Positions 57,701 through 64,000 of a DNA stretch of 64,000 nt are shown here, in pieces. Under the pieces are notes generated by a model that did no database searches, was not told the origin of the DNA, and was given only the letters and a program-made list of their open reading frames with translations. A program made the position numbers and the translations under genes. The stretch is from the NCBI GenBank assembly GCA_914767715.1, contig OU612066.1, positions 4,965,001 to 5,029,000 of the forward strand. Reading direction: 5' to 3'. The stretch comes from Membranipora membranacea (Eukaryota; Bryozoa; Gymnolaemata; Cheilostomatida; Membraniporidae). Within the stretch, counting starts at the first letter, position 1. Each line of letters begins with the position of its first letter.

Positions 57701-58830
57701 TTTGTGTAATATTTCCAAGGTGTCGCTAGATCTCTTCTGGTATAATGAGTTTTCTTGTCTTGTACCTAGGTCGGTTTGCTGTTTTCATGTTTCCAAACCA
57801 AACGCTCTACTTTCACTTCAATAGGTTACAATAGAATAAAGGTGTTATCTCATCGACTACATCAAGTAAAATTCTCCTCTGTCAATCAAAGAATTACGTT
57901 GTGGCATTGTGGCTTTCTTTTCGTTTTGGAGCAACTATATCCCACACCAGCTGCCATATAATTTAAGGCTCTCCTGTGCCCTGCTGTTTCATCTTATCTC
58001 GATCCGTTCCTAGCAGTCTCTACCTTGACTCAGCTCCGGAATTCAGGAAACATTCTATCAGACATAACCAATGTATCTTGTACAAAAGTTGTATGAGGAA
58101 ATTATAAATGGCCTATACCAGCTGTAATTAAAATAAAATAGTTTTCACATGTGCACCAACCAATTCAGATTGGTTATCGTTGCGCTGTTGCGACTGTATT
58201 CGCTCTTATGTTTTACAGCTCCTAAACAATAAAAGTTAGCCTCCCCCTCCTTTAGTAGAAATCATAGCTTTTATTGGCAAATTGTGAATTGTCATTTAGT
58301 CTTCTATTGGGCATTGTCACTACGACGCAGAGAGACCTAATCCAAGTCTGCAAACAGGGCTCTGAGTTTGAGAAGATTGTTACTAAGATAGAAAAAGCTG
58401 CCAGATTTTTAGCCAGATCCCACTACTGAACCAACGCTGTTTCGCTACTGATAATTTTTTTTTTGCTTGGCCGACCTGTGTTTTTTACCACCAATGTTTG
58501 TCCATGTCAGTGACCACACCTTTTTTGCTTGTAGATACACAAGAGCTCAAAAAATCACTGAATACAATCATCACAAAAGATGATGATGACAAAAAGCTGA
58601 CTGAGAATGAAGACAAGGGAACTCGTGTAAAGCGTGAAGCCGTCGAACCTACTTTAGATGAAGAACATGCCGAGAAAACTCCCTCTATTGAGCAGCAATT
58701 GGGAGAAGACAATATTAATAATGGTGCTAAAGGCGAAGATATAGAAAAGGTTTTACCAGAGCCAGAAAAAGAAGATTCTCCTCCTGACACACGGACTAAC
58801 AAAGCTAACTTAGTCAAAGAAGAAGTTTAA
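45724..58830 (+). CDS. SLC38A10: SLC38A10-like amino acid transporter with Q/P-rich tail, 18 exons
   Basis: Exons: 45724-45825, 46894-47011, 47293-47338, 47608-47701, 47966-48106, 48524-48645, 48967-49069, 49452-49634, 49920-50043, 50420-50538, 50837-50975, 51314-51436, 51838-52016, 52878-53013, 53363-53487, 54205-54330, 54744-55953, 58535-58830. All junctions are GT-AG and in phase; the total is 1161 residues. The N-terminal part (through 50975) is a multi-pass membrane domain of the SLC38/AAAP fold: ANSIMGVSLLAMPFCF in helix 1, then GTCIAFHVIIGDLGP, CLPIFAMAFGCQT and GSTMGCLISFIFPA. A long charged cytosolic tail follows, with a coiled coil (54205-54330) and a 400-residue Gln/Pro exon. Human SLC38A10 has a similar length and a long tail. 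It probably transports neutral amino acids such as glutamine. The first of two close ATGs was chosen. Confidence 0.93.
46053..46453. mobile_element. hAT-like non-autonomous element in intron 1 of the transporter gene
   Basis: Begins AGGGCTGCCCAACCAGCGGC and ends inverted with GTCGGGCAACCTTGC; both ends carry GCGGCCCC motifs. The ends resemble those at 60917-61723 and the common TGGGCAACCTGCGG ends of animal hAT MITEs. Target duplication not clear. Confidence 0.55.
52461..52533. repeat. Short hairpin with 29-bp arms in a transporter intron
   Basis: Arm 1 (TGTTTGGAAAAG onward, 52461-52489) pairs with arm 2 (52504-52533, ending CTTTTCCAAACA) with two mismatches and a 14-nt loop. The shape is that of a pre-miRNA, but a tiny foldback element is equally possible. 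Confidence 0.6.
54744..55953 (+). repeat. Gln/Pro-rich repeat exon of the transporter tail
   Basis: A single 1210-nt exon that encodes about 403 residues, dominated by QQP, QQQ and PVQQ motifs. It includes a run of octapeptide repeats QQQAALPV, changing to QQQAAFPA, at about 55463-55612. CAA and CAG codons are mixed, so it is not a pure CAG tract and is less prone to slippage. The antisense open frames over it are shadows. Confidence 0.9.
55954..58534 (+). other. Large last intron of the transporter gene
   Basis: 2.6 kb without a supported gene. Contains an A-rich run near 56395 and a small palindrome TTTTCGCGC-TAG-GCGCGAAAA at about 56806-56826. Confidence 0.6.
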
Positions 58831-60272
58831 ATCTATTTTGCTGCCACCAGGTTAGCGAGAGAATAATCAATATGGCTTCAATGTTGATTTTTTACGTTGT
58901 TAATGTATTATTATAAGTTTGCCATGCAGTATATTCATATAAATTTATCTTCCTGAAACTAGTACCATTCATTAGATACCAGTTCCAACTAAAGAGTATT
59001 CGGTAAAACTAAGACACTATTTATAAAATCCAGAACGAGTTTGATCCCTCCCACCCCTACTGAGACTCTTGCGTTTGTTTGGACTGTAAATCGAAAATGT
59101 AGTTATGATTTGAATAATCAGTCTCCTCGGCTAACAAGTAAACAAAAACACCCTTGATGGCAACCAGAAGCTGCGTTAAAGGTCTAACTGTTCTCAGCAT
59201 TTGCTCGGGAGAAAGAAGCGCCGAAGTGCGCACTTCAGAGATCTCGTTCAAAATTCGACGTTTTTTCATATACTAAACTATTTTTGCATTCAGAATGTGT
59301 GGGCTAATCTTGCAACAGATGATGGCAACAGCCTTATCGAATTTAATGGATATACTACAGGTGCTCAATGGTTGGCATGGCAGACTTAGACCTGTTTGTT
59401 TTTGACCTTGTACTCCTCTGCCGATGCTTTGTGAGCGAGCACCAGCAAGGTTTGACTTCATGTCTGATGACCCCCACTCAGCTGCCTGTAGGCCCATTAC
59501 GAAGCTTCTTAGCTGAATGAGCTTCCTCTGATTATAATCTCCATTATCACATTCCCATATTGCTGGGCACACTCTTTGTCTGTCCAACAATTTGGGAACT
59601 AAACAAATAACCAGTCAATCTTATCAGACCATGATCAATGTGATCAATGCAATGTGTCATGATTCCAATCAAAAGCACACCTTGGTCATGTTTACATTGA
59701 TAAGCAGCCTACTATGTTATTATCACATTGAATGGCACACTTTGGCACAAGGAAGTATTATATTTACACCTTGTGAATTCAAAGCCTGAACTATATCGGG
59801 CAGGTAGAAGCGCTGAGTGGGCGGAACTCCTGCTGGTTCATTTTACTTTAATATCTGGTTTTGAGAACACGGAAAATTGTGTTGCTTCCCAGAGTTTTCC
59901 AATTTTTTTATCATATTTGAAACATCAATAAGTATAGAACGCTACTCTGTGATCTGTTTGTGGATTTAAATACGCACCGTGAAATAACCGAGGTTGGAGC
60001 GATTTAATTTTTTTGGCATTGATGTTATAGGAGGGTGGTAACTAAATTTAAGACAATGTGGTTTGGGCTTAGGAAATAAGGAAAAACACGGAAAGTCAAG
60101 CACTTGCTTCAAACTAAATCTCACGTTGAGGAAGTCTAAGGGTGCTTCTTACCTCATAAAGTGGACACTTACTGTTATCATCAAATTTGTGGATAAGTTA
60201 TTTAATGATTTAACTACAATAACTGACACAGAATAAATCATACCACTCTCGTAGTGAGCTCTGATAACAACA
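58831..60272. other. Spacer after the transporter gene; no gene seen
   Basis: Holds the transporter 3' UTR and the promoter of the following gene. No exon or repeat family was recognised. Confidence 0.45.
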
Positions 60273-62475
60273 ATGGCTCCCCGAGCTACCATACATATTC
60301 TGTGTCTGGTATATCTCTGCTTCAGCATGCTTCACTCGACAGAGAGTCAGAACTCTTCATGTCAAATCTGCAGCACCATCAAAGGTATGAGTACACAATG
60401 TGTGTTGGAGCATTCTGCTTTTTAAGCTTATGACGATTGTTACCTGCCACACTTTGGGACTTACTGCTTTGCATGTACAACATTTCTCCCTCCCTTCTTT
60501 ATGCCTAGTTAACAATGCAAAGACTCTTAGCAACTATCTCTTATTCTGCACTGACCATCAATTGAAAATTGAGTAAGCAACTATGGTAGTTCTATTTCTA
60601 TCTGAATTAACAGGAGCTAGAAAACTATGAATACGGCTGAACATATTATAAAGGGCAACATTTTGCGGTGAGAATTGTCCTGTTATCAGTTTAAGTATGC
60701 TCACACTGTTGTAGATGTATTCCGTGTTGATGTTCATCTGGATGAGAGTTACGGGACTAACTGTGAGATGAGACAAGATCTTACAGAACTGAAGAATATA
60801 GTGACTGTTGTATCTCGGGTCATGGGTCAAACTTACAACCATGATTATCATCTAGGTCAGTAAAATGGCTTCAGATTCTGGTACTGGCTGAGTTTGAGCA
60901 TCTGTACCATCTAGCTCAGCTGTGGGCAACCTGCGGCCTTTTCGCTAGTGCAGCCTAATGGGTAATCTTTTGCCGCCTAATTGTTGCCGTTTGCCTGTGA
61001 AAGTTATTACATATTAATTTTTATTCCCGTTATGTTGGTATCCAAGTATGCATAGTACTCTCTAAGCAGATTAAATTTGAAAATAGTGGCCATTGTGTAT
61101 TAACCATGTATCTAAGCAAGGAGTTAGAGACTCTAATTCCTTGATCTAAGCTTCCCAAGACATTCTGAACAAAAACATCTTCACTTTACTGGTACAAACT
61201 ACTCTTCTCAAGAGCTTTATTTTCAAAATAACCCAAAACAATGACCCTTGAATGTTGTAATAACAACGTTCTAACATATTTTAGTGCTTATTATTTTTTC
61301 CATAACTGCAGTTTGGAACGAGAGGCAGATTTGAATCAAAAAGATCTCATGTTATAAGTGCTCCTGCATTTTGGCTGAAATGCTCCAGATTTGCTTCTCA
61401 TTTTTTTTTTTTCTATGCACTAAGTCGCGAAAATTTGCCCCTTGTGGGAGGGCGCTACAGTAACCCTCCCGCACCCACCCGGCCTTTTTCCATACACATA
61501 AAACACAGGCTTACAGACATGTACACAACTAAATCAAAAAGAGCTGATGTTTCTTGCAATATATCTCAGTTTTCACACATCATCTGATTTTTGTTTGTAC
61601 AGAATAAGAATGGCAAAAATGCTACGCCTGTTCCAATTTTATGTCTGAAAAATATGTTGCGGCCTTTTGAGTGGAGCCTGCATAAGATGTGGCCATTGTC
61701 AAGCAAAAAGTTGCCCACCTATGCTAGCTAGAGCAATGATCATTCCTGTCTGCCTATAAAGTGTCACCTACAGTGTTTGCTGGTGCTCCATATTACATTA
61801 TCCCCTCATCTAAAGAATATTTATGACCTATGAAGTCGCTTTGTAGTCTAAGTTTTAATGTATCTATCCACCCACCCTGGCCGATCTAAGTTACACAAAT
61901 TATCTAATGTCTCCTGGGGGGTCTTTGAATTAGAAACAGCCGAAATCGCAACGTTATCACTCACTCACTCAGTGAGCGATACCTGCTAGGGGTCTCACTT
62001 TCAGATCGCTCAGTCACTTGATGGAACTATATACATTCTGAGAGTGATTTGGGAGCGATTTTCTCTAATTGAAAGACCAAGTGAGTTGATAATTTTGAGC
62101 GATGTGATAGTGATAACTTGCTTTAGTAAAGGATCACTCTTTCTAATTGAAAGACCCCCCTGCCTCATTTTCTGTCACCCATTTTATTTGTTACCAAATA
62201 CTGGTGCACAATAATATCAGCAACTACATATTAAGCTATACCTCGCTTTCCTCTCCTGCGCTTAGATGCCTGCGAGCTAGTTGGATTCCTGTATCATACA
62301 TTGTCTCTGTTCTCTTTTGTAGAGTTTCGATTGGTGGACACCTGCAGCGATTATTTAGTTATATCTAAGAACATCTATGAGTCTATTCCTTCAGATTGCT
62401 TATACACATCACCTACAAGTCAACTCAATGATATGAGTAGCCAATGTACAAGAAATCAATCCAAGACAATGTTAG
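60273..62475 (+). CDS. 5' exons of a secreted or receptor protein (class C GPCR-like ectodomain?), partial
   Basis: Exons 60273-60384, 60715-60855 and 62323-62475 join in frame, and every junction is phase 1, a pattern typical of extracellular modules. The first exon starts with an ATG and a signal peptide (hydrophobic IHILCLVYLCFSML), followed by a Cys pair (SSCQICS). The third exon contains FRLVDTCSDYLVISKNIY, which resembles the stretch after the first lobe strand in ANF/periplasmic-binding-like receptor ectodomains (class C GPCRs, guanylate cyclase receptors). About 135 residues are visible; the gene continues past 62475 and probably past the window. The receptor assignment is tentative. 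Confidence 0.55.
60917..61723. mobile_element. hAT-like element in the intron of the receptor-like gene
   Basis: Begins CAGCTGTGGGCAACCTGCGG and ends inverted with GTTGCCCACCTATG; the left and right GCGGCC motifs are also inverted. The 6-bp flank CTAGCT occurs on both sides (60911-60916 and 61724-61729). There is no transposase frame. hAT elements usually give 8-bp duplications, so the duplication may have decayed. Confidence 0.65.
61916..62160. mobile_element. TIR element, family 1 (good copy)
   Basis: 245 bp with near-perfect terminal inverted repeats of 21 bp (GGGGGGTCTTTGAATTAG at the left; inverse of CTAATTGAAAGACCCCCC at the right). The interior has further inverted GAGCGAT/ATCGCTC motifs. 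Relative of 34476-34712. Confidence 0.8.
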
Positions 62476-62733
62476 GTGAGTCTGCTCTTTAATTTGTAAT
62501 TTGCTTGTCATTATTTGTTGGTGGTGGTGATGGTGTTGGTGGTTGATGATAGCAATCCCATGAAAATTTTGGAACTTGTTGTCCTATGAAATTTGCTTTC
62601 CAGCCAAAATGAACGAAATGCACATGAGGTGTTAATTATCTGCTGCCCCACTCAATGCATATCCCCTGTCAGTCAACTGGAACTATGGGTATAATAATGC
62701 AAATGGCTGAATCTTTTGAGTAACCCAAGTTGT

Positions 62734-63345
62734 CACTTCCATTTGCACTTTTGGATGGATAAGGTTTGTCAGTTGTTTCTGGTACAGACTTTCACGCTGA
62801 TCGCAATGGTAACAATGTACCTTACATTAAGTTGCACAATGGGAAAGTGATCGAAAAATGATGATATGTTTTCGAAACATCCAAAATCTGAAAGAGCATG
62901 TCATAATTAGTGGATCTACAACTTTACATGGGATGCTATCATAAAATGCTGAGATGCGGCCAACAACGGTTGCAATCCCCCTTTTATCACCTGTGTATAA
63001 CTATCATTAGGTAAATTCGCGACCTTGGTATATATATTAAATAATCAATAAATAATCAATGGAAATCCCATTTTAATTGGGAAATCCAACTGAATCCAAC
63101 TTGAATTCAAGTTGTCTCCCTATTACCAATGAGGAGATAATTCTAAGTTTCATGACATGAAACTTAGAATTATCTCATAACTCATAAGGTGAGCACAGGA
63201 CAGACCTTGGTGTAAGGTACATCATCACCATTGCGACCGCCTCCAAAAACTACCCTTGAATCCACTCTTAGAATTTATTCATCCAATTTCGCAAATGAAG
63301 TTTCGTTTCTAGCCACATTTTTGGTAGGCTGCCACTGGACTATTT
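62734..63345. mobile_element. TIR element, family 2 (long copy)
   Basis: The left part (62734-62836) and right part (63209-63343) match the two arms of the 40319-40552 element (TTTCTGGTAC, GATCGCAATGGTAA, GTAAGGTACA, GGCTGCCAC). The middle 370 bp is extra and includes a perfect palindrome at 63134-63176. Confidence 0.55.
63134..63176. repeat. Perfect 43-nt palindrome
   Basis: Two exact 21-nt inverted arms (starting GAGATAATTCTAAG) around a single central A. Confidence 0.95.
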
Positions 63346-64000
63346 GCGGCAAATATTTCTCTAGACCAATGTAGACCTATAACTACTAATTTTCAATAAT
63401 AATCTGTCGTTTTCCATTCTCAGACTATTTATTTACCCAATATACCTTCTTCGTTTCTTATTCTTTTTTAACAAATTACACTCGTATTCAGTTATTGTCT
63501 GCTGGCAATTGGTAACAAGTTGTGAGGATTGTATAGACCATCAATACAATACATAAAATTAGGATAGAAAAAAACCTAAGGGACACATGACAATATTTTT
63601 CTAAATTGGTGTTTGCAGAAAGCAATTTTCTAATGCAAATAAATCAGGAAATAAGTAGTAGACTGAGTTTTTAAAGTTTCTCTCCTAACCATTAGGTAGA
63701 GATACGGGGGTCAGCAAATATGAACTTTCTATACATCGTTGGGAAGCTGTCGAGCTACTGATCGCTAACAGCTCACCAAAAATGTGATTGGATGACGTTA
63801 CGTCATTTTATCGAAGAAACGAGGCCAAAAAGGCTGCTTTTAGCAAAATGGATGGCTGAGCTACTTTGATTGCTAGAAATTTCAAAACAGGTTATAATAA
63901 TTCTTAGATATATAGTTCATCCTAATTTTTGGTTGAAAATAATTTTTGGTGGGCCCATAAAGGCTTTTTCTGTCACGTCATAATGTGTGTGATTTTTAAA
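63346..64000. other. Window end, no gene seen
   Basis: AT-rich sequence, presumably an intron of the receptor-like gene. No exon with matching phase was recognised. Confidence 0.4.

Noticed and set aside
60509-60572. Additional exon of the receptor-like gene
   Set aside because: Good splice signals and an open frame, but its 64-nt length breaks the phase with the next exon, whereas skipping it joins the neighbours perfectly.

Overview
The window is animal (metazoan) nuclear DNA. Genes are split by GT-AG introns of roughly 100-2600 bp, a 5S rRNA tandem array occupies the left end, and the families found are animal ones (macrodomain-PARP proteins, an SLC38A10-type transporter). A sponge or another early-branching or invertebrate animal would fit the AT-rich sequence, the macro-PARP cluster and the intact Ngaro retrotransposon, but I cannot name the species.

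Layout. 1-4935: tandem 5S rDNA units of about 1170 bp, each with one 5S gene and a long, highly homogeneous spacer that contains a structured block. 4936-10449: a broken APE-type LINE (Tx1/L1-like) inserted in the spacer. 10450-11287: a diverged terminal 5S unit. 11288-15011: intergenic DNA with degenerate inverted repeats and tRNA-like SINE debris. 15012-20866 (minus): a macro-macro-PARP gene, whose large first-to-third exon interval holds a foldback element with a MITE nested inside it. 21989-29496 (minus): a near-complete Ngaro-type tyrosine-recombinase retrotransposon with its diagnostic split direct repeats (A1-ORFs-B1-A2-B2). 30270-30550 (minus): an orphan PARP catalytic exon. 33508-40843 (minus): a second, longer macro-macro-macro-PARP gene. 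43.6-43.9 kb: a long hairpin element. 45724-58830 (plus): an 18-exon SLC38A10-like transporter gene with a very long Q/P-rich tail. 60273-62475 and beyond (plus): the 5' exons of a secreted or receptor gene with symmetric phase-1 exons.

Functionally, the two PARP genes and the orphan exon form a tandem cluster in one orientation. They pair ADP-ribose-binding macrodomains with an ADP-ribosyltransferase domain, the PARP14/15-like arrangement. The exon models given here were assembled by eye from splice signals, phase agreement and protein similarity. Three models close perfectly in frame: 617, 795 and 1161 residues. The rest of the window is dominated by transposable elements: LINE, Ngaro, two hAT-like elements, a Harbinger-like MITE, several foldback or TIR families and SINE remnants.
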